Notes: generated by a model not told the origin, from the letters alone. 64,000 nt of DNA from [Mycobacterium] nativiensis (GCF_020172685.1 NZ_CP083986.1:644956-708955), one strand, 5' to 3'. Shown: positions 48,674 through 57,684, numbered from the stretch's first letter. Made by a program: numbers and translations.

Positions 48674-49012
48674 GTGGCGTCGGTGCCGATTGATCCCGCG
48701 AAAATAGCGGTTCGCCCGGTGTTGCTTGATGCCCACGCCTCGGGGGTGGTCGACGCGACGGATGTGGCGCGGACATTCGCGGCCCGGCACGCAGGTTACC
48801 TGGGTGAATGTGCTGCGGCGTGGGCTGGGAGCTCGGCGGAGGCATTGGCTGAATTGAGTGGCCACTGGGAGGCGACCGACGCGCGCTTGCATGGACGTGT
48901 CGGCGCGTTCGCTGACGCCATGTGCGAAGGCGGTCGCCACTACACCGCGATGGAGGAAGAGCACGCCCGGATGTTCACCGTGCTCGTTCCCAGAGGAACC
49001 AACGCTTCGTAG
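48674..49012 (+). CDS. WXG100-like type VII secretion partner protein
   Basis: A 112-residue, mostly helical protein with a central WAGSSAEALAEL turn (W-x-G), the hairpin signature of ESX-secreted WXG100 proteins. It has no signal peptide. GTG at 48674 has GGGAGG seven bases upstream. The toxin gene starts 3 bases after its stop. The arrangement recalls the small Esx genes preceding cpnT in M. tuberculosis, so it probably pairs with the toxin's N-terminal domain for export. Confidence 0.75.
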   Translation: MASVPIDPAKIAVRPVLLDAHASGVVDATDVARTFAARHAGYLGECAAAWAGSSAEALAELSGHWEATDARLHGRVGAFADAMCEGGRHYTAMEEEHARMFTVLVPRGTNAS

Positions 49013-49015
49013 CGG

Positions 49016-50593
49016 ATGACGATCACCACCGACGGCATCGAGAAGTGGAATCTCGAAACCCTGGACACCGTGTTCGAGATCGCCACGGAACGTTCTGCGC
49101 GCAAGGCCGCCTTCGGTGGGGCGTTAGGTGATGCCGGCACCGGGCTCAAGGATTGGGAGGGGCGCGGCGGCGACGCATTTCGTCGGGAGTTGGGCAAACA
49201 TCGCGCTGACATCGACGATCACCAGACCCAGGCCGCCGCGATAGCCAACGCCTTCTACGCCGCACGGGCGGAGGTCGCGGCCTGCAAGACGGAATGGTCG
49301 TCGATCAAATCGATTGCGGCGAGCAATGACTGGACGATCAGCCCCGACGGGCGGTTGAGCGGACAGGTCACTGCCACCAAGCGCAATGACTTCGACACCC
49401 TGCAACGTCGGCTGACCAAGCTGATGGCCGATGCGGGCAGGACGGACCAGGATCTTGCCACTGCCATCCGGGCCGTGGTCGGCGACACCAAGGTCGACGC
49501 GGGTGGCCGCGCGATATTCGGCCCGCCGATGCCGGGCAACGGAGATAAGGCACCGGCCGAGCAGTCCGGGGATCCGGCCGCCGGAAGCCTGCCGTCGCCG
49601 CTGAATCAGACACGCCAGGGCGGTGGCCCGGTACCACCCGTGCTGTTGAATCCCAAGGACGTGGAGGCCTTCAAGGTCGTTGCGCGGCAGGTGCTGACGA
49701 ACGATGGGGTTCCACCGGATCAGATCGAGGCGCAGGTCCATGCGGCCGTGGTCGCCGCTCAGCAGCCACTGCCGCGCTATGTGCCCCCGGTGCCGCAACG
49801 GGGTCCGGCACCCGGGTTCGGCGACGGGGTAGGTGACCGTTGGAGAGCCGCCGAACAGGGCGTCAAGAACCTGCTGGGGCAGGGCGGACCGGGTGCGCCC
49901 GGTGTCCTGGAGTCCTGGGGCGGTCTGGCCAAAGGCGTTGGCAGTGCCATGATCAACCCCGTCGGTGCCGGCATGGCAGAGGTCAAAGAGGCGCTTGATG
50001 CGCCCAGCCTCGCTTACTACCTCGGCGAGAAGACCTTCGATGTCGGATCAGCCGCGGCTACCCTCCCGTTCGGTGGCGAAGGGGCGATGGTCCGGGCCGG
50101 GCTTCCGGCCGAGGTTCTTACTCCGGGCGGTGCGCCTGCCGCAGTTCTGCGGGACTGGCACCCCACCGGCGGAATGCCGTCGACGGACTTTGAAGGCCGG
50201 TTCGGCACCCCAGAATCCCGGGTCTGGCCAGGCAACGACGGGTTTCCGCCGGGCCACATTCCGCAGCCCGCGCAGCTACCGGAAGGCACGATCATCGACA
50301 GATTTGGTTCCGCGGGTGGTCGCTATCTCGCGCCAGATGGCACACCATTTGCGGATCGGTCCCTCGCCCCTGAATTAGTTGGCGGAAATTACAATCGATA
50401 CATGATCACAGGCGAACCACTTCCTCCCGGCTGGCAAATAGTTGAAGGTCCAGTGGAGCCCTACTACGGGCAGACGCCCGCGCCAGGAGCAACGCAATAC
50501 ATGATCACTGCGCCGGATGGTGTCCGGCCAACTGTGCGCGAACTGGTAAAGTTAGGAATACTTGATGACTATGGACCGCCCCTTGGAAGATAA
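49016..50593 (+). CDS. WXG-domain polymorphic toxin with C-terminal TNT-like NAD glycohydrolase domain
   Basis: 525 residues. Residues 1-about 100 form a helical WXG/LXG-like export domain (LKDWEGRGGDAFRREL). A Pro/Gly-rich linker (about 160-400) holds a short hydrophobic/glycine-rich part near 300-350. Residues about 405-525 resemble the tuberculosis necrotizing toxin domain: PEGTIIDRFG with R429, YLAPDGTPFADRSL, PLPPGWQI, PYYGQTPAPGATQY with Q486 and Q494, and a closing VRELVKLGILDDYG. Such domains destroy NAD+. From about 50340 the DNA becomes AT-richer. The following gene overlaps its end by 32 bases, as expected for an immunity gene. Confidence 0.75.
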   Translation: MTITTDGIEKWNLETLDTVFEIATERSARKAAFGGALGDAGTGLKDWEGRGGDAFRRELGKHRADIDDHQTQAAAIANAFYAARAEVAACKTEWSSIKSIAASNDWTISPDGRLSGQVTATKRNDFDTLQRRLTKLMADAGRTDQDLATAIRAVVGDTKVDAGGRAIFGPPMPGNGDKAPAEQSGDPAAGSLPSPLNQTRQGGGPVPPVLLNPKDVEAFKVVARQVLTNDGVPPDQIEAQVHAAVVAAQQPLPRYVPPVPQRGPAPGFGDGVGDRWRAAEQGVKNLLGQGGPGAPGVLESWGGLAKGVGSAMINPVGAGMAEVKEALDAPSLAYYLGEKTFDVGSAAATLPFGGEGAMVRAGLPAEVLTPGGAPAAVLRDWHPTGGMPSTDFEGRFGTPESRVWPGNDGFPPGHIPQPAQLPEGTIIDRFGSAGGRYLAPDGTPFADRSLAPELVGGNYNRYMITGEPLPPGWQIVEGPVEPYYGQTPAPGATQYMITAPDGVRPTVRELVKLGILDDYGPPLGR

Positions 50594-50987
50594 GATTCGA
50601 GAACTTCAAATCGAAATAGATCGGTTATCGGAGGAGTTGGGCGTCCGCTCCATATCAGTCGGAATGCGGACCAAAGACGGGCTCAACGTCTTCGTCGCCG
50701 ACGACGGCTCATGCCATTATGCCTTTTACGAGCGCGGAAAACTCGGCTTCGACAGGGTCGGCAGCATTGATGATCTACGCTACTGGTACTGCGCTGATAT
50801 CGTTACAGATGAAGCTGCGAAACAAGTTGGCGACCGCGCTGAGCGTTTTAAGCTCGAATATCAGGTGTTAGCTGGTTTCAGCGCCGAGTGGGCGAAAAGA
50901 AATGTCCGCGAAACTGCGGCCATGTTTCGTAAATATGGAAAGCCGCAAGATATTGTTCTGCTTCCTGATATCGGCGAATCTCTGTAG
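50562..50987 (+). CDS. Candidate immunity protein for the TNT-like toxin
   Basis: A 141-residue soluble, acidic protein (MTMDRPLEDKIRELQIEIDRLSEELG, then a strand-rich middle with LRYWYCADIVTDEA). I do not recognise the family. The ATG at 50562 has AGGA seven bases upstream and lies inside the toxin gene's end, a coupling common for toxin-immunity pairs. The gene is clearly AT-richer than the window: 25 of 60 bases are G/C at 50581-50640 and 29 of 60 at 50821-50880. Assigned by position only. Confidence 0.6.
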   Translation: MMTMDRPLEDKIRELQIEIDRLSEELGVRSISVGMRTKDGLNVFVADDGSCHYAFYERGKLGFDRVGSIDDLRYWYCADIVTDEAAKQVGDRAERFKLEYQVLAGFSAEWAKRNVRETAAMFRKYGKPQDIVLLPDIGESL

Positions 50988-50993
50988 TCGCAT

Positions 50994-51013
50994 GCCCCGA
51001 TGGCCTTCGGGGC
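50994..51013 (+). terminator. Hairpin after the immunity gene
   Basis: GCCCCGA (50994-51000) and TCGGGGC (51007-51013) form a 7-bp GC-rich stem with a 6-base loop, starting 7 bases after the stop at 50987. No T-run follows, which is common for mycobacterial terminators. Confidence 0.5.
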
Positions 51014-51096
51014 GGCGACACCCGGTGCGTGCATCGATCGCGTCTGAGGGCACGGGCCAGCGGTAACCCTGCATGACAGGCCAACTCCCGCTAGGA

Positions 51097-51115
51097 TTAG
51101 GCAAGGTTAGCCTAA
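51097..51115. promoter_or_regulatory. IdeR/DtxR-like iron box
   Basis: TTAGGCAAGGTTAGCCTAA matches the 19-bp IdeR consensus I know (TTAGGTTAGGCTAACCTAA) at 15 of 19 positions, with perfect outer TTAGG/CCTAA arms. It lies 36 bases before the GTG of the next gene, a position suited to iron-dependent repression. Confidence 0.65.
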
Positions 51116-51151
51116 GCTGGGGGGTTTGGGTGGTAGTGCCGGGGGGTATCA

Positions 51152-52360
51152 GTGGGCGCTGTACTTGGGGTATCGCTGTCGGCGACGCGTGCGGGCGTGG
51201 TCGTTCTCGAAGGCGTCGGGGCTGATGCGCGGACGGTGATCCGCGACGCGGTCGCCGTGTCCGCGGCAGGACTGGATGTTGTTGTGGCCGCCGTTGAGCA
51301 GGCTGCGCGCACCGCCGCGAGCCGCGGCTATTCGGTGCAGGCGGTTGGGTTGACCAGCACGGCCGACGCCGAGCAGTACGCGTTGGATCTGGCATCGCTG
51401 TTGGCCGATTCGGACATCGCGGGGACGGAGATGGTCGAGCCGACCGATGCTGCGGCGGCGCTGGCCGAGGTGATCGCCTCGAGCAGACGATCTCAGCGCG
51501 CGACGGTCAGCCTGATCACCGAGGAGCAGACCATCGCGGTGCTGGCCGATGACCGAGACGGGGTGCAGCACAGCGCCGTCTCCCTGCACCACGACGACGA
51601 TGCGGCGCTGGTATCACTGGACAAACTCGTCGCCGACTGGCAACCGGGTGCGGTATTCGTGATGGTCGCGAATGACCTGGTGGTCGATGGTTTCGCGGAA
51701 CGCCTTGAGCGCGCCATCGCTCCGCGAGTGGTCGCGTTGATCGATGCTGAACTGGGCCTGGCCCGCGGGGCGGCGCTCGCAGCCGGAAACGCGGCGCTCG
51801 GCGATGACATCGTCGTCGATGTTCCGAGTGTGCCTGTGCGACAACGGCTCCACCGCGCCGATGCACTGTTGATGGCCGCCGTCGCCGTGACGCTGCTGGT
51901 CGCAGCGATCACGATCGCCCTGGCGCGCGGGGCTCTGTTCGGGGGCGACTCGCCGGCGCAGACGAATATCGGTGTCGGTGCCGCCGGCAACGGGGCCCCG
52001 CACAGCGGTCAGACCACGCCGTCGCCATCTTCCGATGTGGCGCCGGTTTCGGTCGCAGAGCGGGCCTCCGCTGTGGCGCCACCGGTTTCGGCACCGGCGC
52101 CGGCCGAACCTCAACTCGGTGCAGCCGGTGAGGCGCAGCTCCGAAAGATGACCGAGCCGATCGCCGAATCGGCCCCCGTTCCGGTTGCACCGCCTGTTGG
52201 TGCCCTGCCGCCGCCGGCGCCTGTTGAGGAACAGGCACCATCACCAGTCCAGGACGCGATTGCGTTTGTGGAACAGGCGCTCGGGATCGACATCGACAAT
52301 GACGGCCTGATCGGTGGCCGCGCGGTAAATCCGGAACCGGCCTCCGAGCACGCCCCCTGA
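51152..52360 (+). CDS. DUF7159-like single-pass membrane protein
   Basis: 402 residues. The N-terminal domain (about 1-215; GAVLGVSLSATRAGVVVLEG, then AVSLHHDDDAALVSLDKL) resembles that of the gene at 39846, looking like an actin-type fold. A single helix lies at about 238-260, followed by a Pro/Ala-rich extracytoplasmic tail ending in DIDNDGLIGG, a possible calcium-type loop. GTG start at 51152. The IdeR-like box upstream suggests induction under iron limitation. Function unknown. Confidence 0.7.
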   Translation: MGAVLGVSLSATRAGVVVLEGVGADARTVIRDAVAVSAAGLDVVVAAVEQAARTAASRGYSVQAVGLTSTADAEQYALDLASLLADSDIAGTEMVEPTDAAAALAEVIASSRRSQRATVSLITEEQTIAVLADDRDGVQHSAVSLHHDDDAALVSLDKLVADWQPGAVFVMVANDLVVDGFAERLERAIAPRVVALIDAELGLARGAALAAGNAALGDDIVVDVPSVPVRQRLHRADALLMAAVAVTLLVAAITIALARGALFGGDSPAQTNIGVGAAGNGAPHSGQTTPSPSSDVAPVSVAERASAVAPPVSAPAPAEPQLGAAGEAQLRKMTEPIAESAPVPVAPPVGALPPPAPVEEQAPSPVQDAIAFVEQALGIDIDNDGLIGGRAVNPEPASEHAP

Positions 52361-52380
52361 CAACCGCAGTCTGACCCAAC

Positions 52381-52495
52381 CGGCACCATGGACTGATGCC
52401 GCCCCTAGGCGACATCCTCGACTGCCTGCACGTGGTGGCCCTGCCGATGCGCGCGTCAAGTTCCGCGGCATCACCTTAGGGAACAGGCCGCTCTG
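52381..52495 (+). pseudogene. Decayed duplicate of the menC 5' end
   Basis: This stretch aligns with 53442-53566, which spans the menC leader and first about 35 codons. It reads MPPLGDILDCLHVVALPMR from an ATG at 52396, lacks 9 bases relative to menC, then gains 2 bases that shift the frame into a TAG. It marks the left edge of an insertion of about 1 kb between it and the intact menC. Confidence 0.8.
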
Positions 52496-52687
52496 AGAGC
52501 GCCTACAAATTACCGCCACCAGTCCGTCGTGCAGGCGAATGGGCAGCCCGATACCATTGGAATCTGCTTTACCGCAACGCTTTCTCGTACCACCCGTGGC
52601 AACGTTGATTTTCGTGCCGTCCCGGTGGGTAGTGGTGCGATTCACTGGCGACCACTGGTGCCCTTAGGGTGCGCTAGAGCGTCTTCA
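52496..52687. other. Non-coding stretch inside the menC-flanked insertion
   Basis: About 190 bases between the menC remnant and the interrupted minus-strand gene. No recognised coding sequence; only short open frames with unconvincing content. Base composition is lower in GC than the neighbouring genes. Confidence 0.5.
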
Positions 52688-53161
52688 CTAGGCAAGAGTC
52701 ATTCCGTCGCGGTTCTCGGAGCAGAATATGCAAGGGTCGTTTCGTTCGCTGCCGTAATTAACATATGGCGCTACGACTGTGACTACTGATGCGGCCGTAT
52801 CTGGGTCAAGGGTCGGCTCATCCGTCGTTGAAAGCTCAGGCTTCAGGGCGCCGATAATGGCGACTAGCGGAATCTGGCTGGTCATGGCGCCGGTGATATC
52901 GCCCACCCAATCGCCATCGATGAACAATGTGTACAAATCATGCTCGGGGAACCCGTAGTTGAATCTCAGTACCCACCATTTGCCCGACTGAATTGCGGCA
53001 TAAGGAAAGAATTTATACCCCGTACGTAACCACTCGGGGCGTGCGCTGGTGTCGATCTTCAGCTGCCCGCTTCGTGCTGCATCTTCGGGCACCATAATCT
53101 ATGCGATTCTGTTCGGGTCGTTAAAAACCATTGCCGCGCGATTCTCATGTTTGTTGCTCAT
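52688..53161 (-). pseudogene. Hypothetical gene interrupted by an amber codon near its start
   Basis: From ATG 53161, which has AAGGA six bases upstream, the frame reads MSNKHENRAAMVFNDPNRIA, then TAG (53099-53101), then continues in frame as I-MVPEDAARSGQLKID for 135 more residues (from ATG 53095). The downstream part is a plausible soluble protein (YKFFPYAAIQSGKWWVLRFNYG...). Either the gene is inactivated by one nonsense change, or translation restarts at 53095 with a weak site. No family is recognised; size and context would suit an orphan immunity protein. Confidence 0.55.
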
Positions 53162-53441
53162 CGGATGTCCTTCGGGTTATCCAGTTGATGTCAGCGATTG
53201 GAAAGGGCGGCAAAAGATTCGTGATAGACCGCGTTAGTCAAGTTCGTGATGTCGTCGTGCAGTCGATGCAATACAGTTATACCAACGAAAATACCATGTT
53301 CGATCAGAATGCCGTTCTCACGCCCCCAAGGCGTCGGCGATATATTTGCTGTACTGTGCCCTCACCGAATTTCCGTGGATGCCGACGTACCGACTGCTTC
53401 GTACGCCCACCATGCCCACCTGGCGCACCTCACCACCTGAC
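53162..53441 (-). other. AT-rich remnant region with a truncated minus-strand frame
   Basis: On the minus strand a frame ending at 53318 closes with GVRSSRYVGIHGNSVRAQYS and then KYIADALGA. This looks like the end of a real protein whose front part is cut off at the menC duplication boundary. A further short minus-strand frame (ending ...HESFAALSNR) lies between it and the interrupted gene. Together with that gene it may be the residue of a toxin-immunity cassette. Confidence 0.35.
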
Positions 53442-53456
53442 CGGCACCATGGACCG

Positions 53457-54425
53457 ATGCCGCCCCTGCCAACCGTCGACGACGTCCTGGATCGCCTGCA
53501 TGTGGTGGCCCTGCCGATGCGGGTGCGGTTCCGCGGCATCACCGTTCGGGAACTGGCCCTGATCGACGGCCCGGCGGGCTGGGGGGAGTTCGGCGCATTC
53601 CCCGAATACGAACCTCCCGAGGCGGCGCACTGGCTGGCGTCCGCGCTCGAATGCGCCTACCACCAGCTGCCGCAACCCCTTCGGGACCGCATCCCGATCA
53701 ACGCGACCGTTCCCGCCGTCGACGCCGGCCAAGTCCCCGAGGTGCTGGCACGATTCCCCGGCGCTCGCACCGCCAAGGTCAAGGTCGCCGAGCCCGGCCA
53801 GAGCCTGGCCGACGACGTCGCCCGCGTCGAAGCAGTGCGGTCGCTGATCCCCACGGTGCGAGTCGACGCCAACGGCGGCTGGACCCTGGACGAAGCAGTG
53901 CGGGCGGAGAGAACCCTCACCGCCGGCGGCCCACTGGAATACCTGGAGCAGCCCTGTGCCACCGTCGCAGAGCTCGCCGAGCTGCGCGGGCGCATCGACA
54001 CCCCGGTTGCCGCCGACGAGAGCATCCGCAAAGCCGAAGATCCGCTGGCAGTCAAAACTGCCGGTGCCGCCGACATCGCCGTGCTCAAAGTGGCTCCGCT
54101 GGGCGGCATTTCGGCCCTGCTGAAGATCGCCGGCCAGATCGGCATCCCGGTGGTGGTCTCCAGCGCGATCGACTCGGCGGTCGGCATCGCCGCCGGCCTG
54201 CATGCCGCGGCCGCCCTACCCGCCCTGCAGCACGCCTGCGGGCTGGGCACCGGATCGTTGCTGGAGCACGACGTCGCGGACACCCCGGCACAGCAAGACG
54301 GCTACCTGCCGGTGCAGCCGATCACCCCGGACCCGGCCCGGCTACATGCTCTGGCCGCCTCGCCGCAGCGCCGACAGTGGTGGATCGAACGGATCAAGGC
54401 CTGTCATCCGCTGCTGTCGCGATAG
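53457..54425 (+). CDS. menC: o-Succinylbenzoate synthase
   Basis: Enolase-superfamily dehydratase of menaquinone synthesis. 322 residues from ATG 53457 (MPPLPTVDDVLDRLHVVALP). Visible: TAKVKVAEPG with the catalytic lysine, VRVDANGGWTLDEA, EYLEQPC, VAADESI metal ligands, and VLKVAPLGGI with the second lysine. Its leader and first codons are repeated, decayed, about 1.06 kb upstream. Confidence 0.94.
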   Translation: MPPLPTVDDVLDRLHVVALPMRVRFRGITVRELALIDGPAGWGEFGAFPEYEPPEAAHWLASALECAYHQLPQPLRDRIPINATVPAVDAGQVPEVLARFPGARTAKVKVAEPGQSLADDVARVEAVRSLIPTVRVDANGGWTLDEAVRAERTLTAGGPLEYLEQPCATVAELAELRGRIDTPVAADESIRKAEDPLAVKTAGAADIAVLKVAPLGGISALLKIAGQIGIPVVVSSAIDSAVGIAAGLHAAAALPALQHACGLGTGSLLEHDVADTPAQQDGYLPVQPITPDPARLHALAASPQRRQWWIERIKACHPLLSR

Positions 54426-54426
54426 A

Positions 54427-55116
54427 TCACACGCTGGGCAGTCGCGCGTCGATCCCGTTCGCGATTGTGACGCCTTCGTCGCTGACGTAGAGCTTGCACG
54501 CCAGCACGTCGATCGCCACGTTGTTGCTGACCCGCAGTGCCCGCTGACACGACCAGCCCGCACTGTCGTCCTGATGCTGGGTCATCCACAGCGTGGAGTC
54601 GACGTCGGCGACCGTGTCGAACGTCCACGGCGTATCGCTGTAGCCGTCCTTACTGGTCGCGAATGTCCGCTCACCGCATGGCGTCCAGTGCTGCGCGGTG
54701 GCATCGAAGAAGCTCTGCGCATCGCCGCGGTTGGCGAACACCGTCACGGCCTGAACCACGAAGTGGTCCAGCGCGCTCTCCGACAGGCTCTGAGAGATGG
54801 TCGCGGTCCAGTCGGTGTCGGCGTAGACCGACTGCTCGGCGGGCATCCACGCGGCCATGCAGGAGCGGTCGGGAAACTGGTGGCCGGCGTCGAACATCCG
54901 GGACCGGGAGTCTCTGACCCGCATGCCGGGGGCGCCCATGATGTCGCTGACGGTGGCGGCGTCCAGCAGCAGATCCGGGAGCAGCGAGGCCGCCACCGGC
55001 CGGGGTCCGTCGTGGTCGGCCGGTACCGCGCGGCCGCCGGTCACCCGCGCGCATCCGGCCGCCACGGCGCAGGCCAGCGCCAGAGTGCAAGCCAACCCCG
55101 CGGTTCGTTTCCGCAT
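54427..55116 (-). CDS. Lipoprotein with PknH-like extracellular sensor domain
   Basis: About 229 residues. From ATG 55116: MRKRTAGLACTLALAC then lipobox VAAGC near residue 22. The exported part has the four-cysteine pattern (RSCMAAW, WTPCGERTF, WSCQRAL, VLACKLY) of the PknH extracellular domain family. It may bind an envelope ligand; it has no kinase part. Convergent with menC, with one base between the stops. Confidence 0.8.
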   Translation of the reverse strand: MRKRTAGLACTLALACAVAAGCARVTGGRAVPADHDGPRPVAASLLPDLLLDAATVSDIMGAPGMRVRDSRSRMFDAGHQFPDRSCMAAWMPAEQSVYADTDWTATISQSLSESALDHFVVQAVTVFANRGDAQSFFDATAQHWTPCGERTFATSKDGYSDTPWTFDTVADVDSTLWMTQHQDDSAGWSCQRALRVSNNVAIDVLACKLYVSDEGVTIANGIDARLPSV

Positions 55117-55187
55117 CCCTGTCCCCAGCTGCGCCGTTGCGATCCCTGACACCATAAGGTCTCGGCCGGTCGCGTACCTTCACAACC

Positions 55188-56018
55188 GTGACCAACCTGG
55201 CTTACGACGACAGAAATCAAGACGGCGAGCCGGTTCTGTTCATCGCTGGGCGCGGCGGTGCCGGGCGCGGATGGCATCTGCACCAGGTGCGTGACTTCCA
55301 GCTCGCCCGCTACCGTCCGATCACTTTCGACAACCGCGGCATCGGCGCCACCGAGAACGCGTCAGCGTTCGGCACCGAAACGATGGTGGCCGACACCGCG
55401 CAGCTGATCGAGTCCCTGAACATCGCCCCGGTTCGCCTTGTCGCGGTGTCGATGGGGGCGTTCATCGCCCAGGAACTGATGCTGGCCCGCCCCGAACTGG
55501 TGAAGTCCGCGGTGCTGATGGCCACCCGCGGCCGCCACGACCGTTCCCGGGACTTCTTCTACCAAGCCGAGGTGAAGCTCGCCGAGGCCGGAGTGTCGCT
55601 GCCCGCCGAGTACGAGGCGAAAGTGCGGATGCTGGAAAGTTTTTCGCCGAAAACCCTCAGCGACGACGCCGCGATCAAGGACTGGATCGCGATGTTCACC
55701 ATGTGGCCGGTCAAGAACACCCCGGGCCTGCGCTGCCAGCTCGACGTGGCGCCGCTGACCAACCGGCTGCCCGCCTACGCCAACATCACCGCGCCGGTGC
55801 TGGTGATCGGCTTCGGCGACGACGTCGTCACTCCGGCACACCTGAGCCGCGAAGTCGCCGACGCCATCCCGGGCGCGCGCTACCTGGAGATTCCCGACGC
55901 CGGACACCTCGGTTTCATCGAGAAGCCCGACGAGGTCAACAAGGCCGCGCTGGAGTTCCTGGCCGAGGTCGACGGCAAGGCCTTCCGCTGGACGCCGCCA
56001 CCTCCGACGCACGACTAA
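55188..56018 (+). CDS. Alpha/beta hydrolase (BpoC-like)
   Basis: A 276-residue alpha/beta hydrolase. Oxyanion region [12 protein letters not shown], nucleophile S88 in VAVSMGAF, acid in [10 protein letters not shown] and histidine in [11 protein letters not shown]. Sits between menC and menD as bpoC (Rv0554) does in M. tuberculosis. It is annotated there as a peroxidase, but the position also suits a MenH-like role. GTG start at 55188. menD follows after 10 bases. Confidence 0.88.
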   Translation: MTNLAYDDRNQDGEPVLFIAGRGGAGRGWHLHQVRDFQLARYRPITFDNRGIGATENASAFGTETMVADTAQLIESLNIAPVRLVAVSMGAFIAQELMLARPELVKSAVLMATRGRHDRSRDFFYQAEVKLAEAGVSLPAEYEAKVRMLESFSPKTLSDDAAIKDWIAMFTMWPVKNTPGLRCQLDVAPLTNRLPAYANITAPVLVIGFGDDVVTPAHLSREVADAIPGARYLEIPDAGHLGFIEKPDEVNKAALEFLAEVDGKAFRWTPPPPTHD

Positions 56019-56028
56019 CCTGGTACCG

Positions 56029-57684
56029 ATGACCAACCCCTCGACGGCACAGGCCCGCATCGTCGTCGACGAGCTGATTCGCGGCGGCGTCCGCGACGTG
56101 GTGCTGTGCCCGGGATCACGCAACGCTCCGCTGGCGTTCGCGCTGCACGACGCCGACCGCGCCGGCCGGCTGCGCCTGCACGTGCGCATCGACGAGCGCA
56201 CCGCCGGGTATCTGGCGATCGGCCTGGCGATGAGCGCCGGTGCGCCCGTCTGCGTGGCGATGACATCCGGCACGGCGGTGGCCAACCTGGGACCGGCGGT
56301 GGTGGAGGCCAACTACGCGCGGGTGCCGCTGATCGTGCTGAGCGCCAACCGGCCCTACGAGATGCTCGGCACCGGCGCCAACCAGACCATGGAGCAGCTC
56401 GGTTACTTCGGCACCCAGGTGCGCGCCACCATCAGCCTGGGGCTGGCCGAGGACGCTCCCGAGCGGATGGACGCCCTCAACGCCACCTGGCGTTCGGCCA
56501 CCTGCCGAGTGTTGGTGGCCGCCACCGGATCTCGCACCGCCAACGCCGGGCCGGTCCAGTTCGACATCCCACTGCGTGAACCGCTGGTGCCAGATCTGGA
56601 CGATTCCGGGGCGCTGCCGCCGGGCCGCCCCGACGGCAGGCCGTGGACCTATACCCCGCCGGTCAGCTTCGACCAGCCCCTCGACATCGACCTGACCCCG
56701 GACACCGTGGTGATCGCCGGGCACGGAGCCGGCGCGCACCCGAACCTGGCGGCGCTGCCCACGGTCGCCGAACCCACCGCACCGGTGCCGGCCACTCCGC
56801 TGCACCCGCTGGCGTTGCCGTTGCTGCGCCCGCAGCAGGTCATCATGGTCGGCCGGCCCACCCTGCACCGTCCGGTGTCGAATCTGCTGGCCGACCCGGC
56901 GGTGCCGGTGTTCGCACTGACCACCGGGCCGCGCTGGCCCGACGTGTCGGGCAACTCGCAGGCCACCGGCACCCGGGCGGTCACCACCGGGGCACCGAAC
57001 GCGGCCTGGCTGCGCCGCTGCGCGGAGCTGAACGCCGGCGCCAACGACGCTGTTCAGGGTCAGTTGGCGGCGCACCCGCTTACCACGGGCCTGCATGTGG
57101 CCGCGGCCGTCGCCGGCGCGCTGCGTCCCGGCGACCAGCTGGTGCTGGGCGCCTCCAACCCGGTGCGCGACGCCGCCCTGGTCGGGCTGGGGAACTGCGT
57201 GGGCGTCCACGGCATCACCGTGCGGTCCAACCGCGGGGTGGCCGGCATCGACGGCACCGTGTCCACCGCGATCGGGGCGGCGCTGGCACACGAGCGCGCC
57301 AACCCCGACGCCCGCACCATCGCCCTGATCGGGGACCTGACCTTCATCCACGACAGCTCCGGACTGCTGATCGGGCCCACCGAGCCCACACCGCGCCAGC
57401 TGACCATCGTGGTGTCCAACGACAACGGCGGCGGAATCTTCGAACTGCTGGAACAGGGCGATCCGCGGTTCGCCGACGTGTCGTCGCGGATCTTCGGCAC
57501 CCCGCACGACGTCGACGTGGGCGCACTGTGCCGCGCCTATCACGTGGAGTTCGCCCAGATCGACACCGTCGACGCGCTGCCCACCGCCCTTGCCGAGCCC
57601 GCCGGCGGCATGCGGGTGATCGAGGTCAAAGCCGACCGATCCTCGCTGCGGGCGCTGCACGCCGCGATCAAGGCCGCGCTGTGA
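56029..57684 (+). CDS. menD: SEPHCHC synthase (menaquinone biosynthesis)
   Basis: Thiamine-diphosphate enzyme joining 2-oxoglutarate and isochorismate, the first committed menaquinone step. 551 residues in three domains: Pyr ([35 protein letters not shown]), a central domain, and the PP domain ([32 protein letters not shown]) with the GDL...N ThDP/Mg motif. The next gene overlaps by 4 bp. Confidence 0.96.
   Translation: MTNPSTAQARIVVDELIRGGVRDVVLCPGSRNAPLAFALHDADRAGRLRLHVRIDERTAGYLAIGLAMSAGAPVCVAMTSGTAVANLGPAVVEANYARVPLIVLSANRPYEMLGTGANQTMEQLGYFGTQVRATISLGLAEDAPERMDALNATWRSATCRVLVAATGSRTANAGPVQFDIPLREPLVPDLDDSGALPPGRPDGRPWTYTPPVSFDQPLDIDLTPDTVVIAGHGAGAHPNLAALPTVAEPTAPVPATPLHPLALPLLRPQQVIMVGRPTLHRPVSNLLADPAVPVFALTTGPRWPDVSGNSQATGTRAVTTGAPNAAWLRRCAELNAGANDAVQGQLAAHPLTTGLHVAAAVAGALRPGDQLVLGASNPVRDAALVGLGNCVGVHGITVRSNRGVAGIDGTVSTAIGAALAHERANPDARTIALIGDLTFIHDSSGLLIGPTEPTPRQLTIVVSNDNGGGIFELLEQGDPRFADVSSRIFGTPHDVDVGALCRAYHVEFAQIDTVDALPTALAEPAGGMRVIEVKADRSSLRALHAAIKAAL

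Noticed and set aside
53131..53562. Plus-strand frame across the insertion and the menC start
   Set aside because: Out of phase with menC, with no ribosome site and Cys/Pro-rich shadow-type content.
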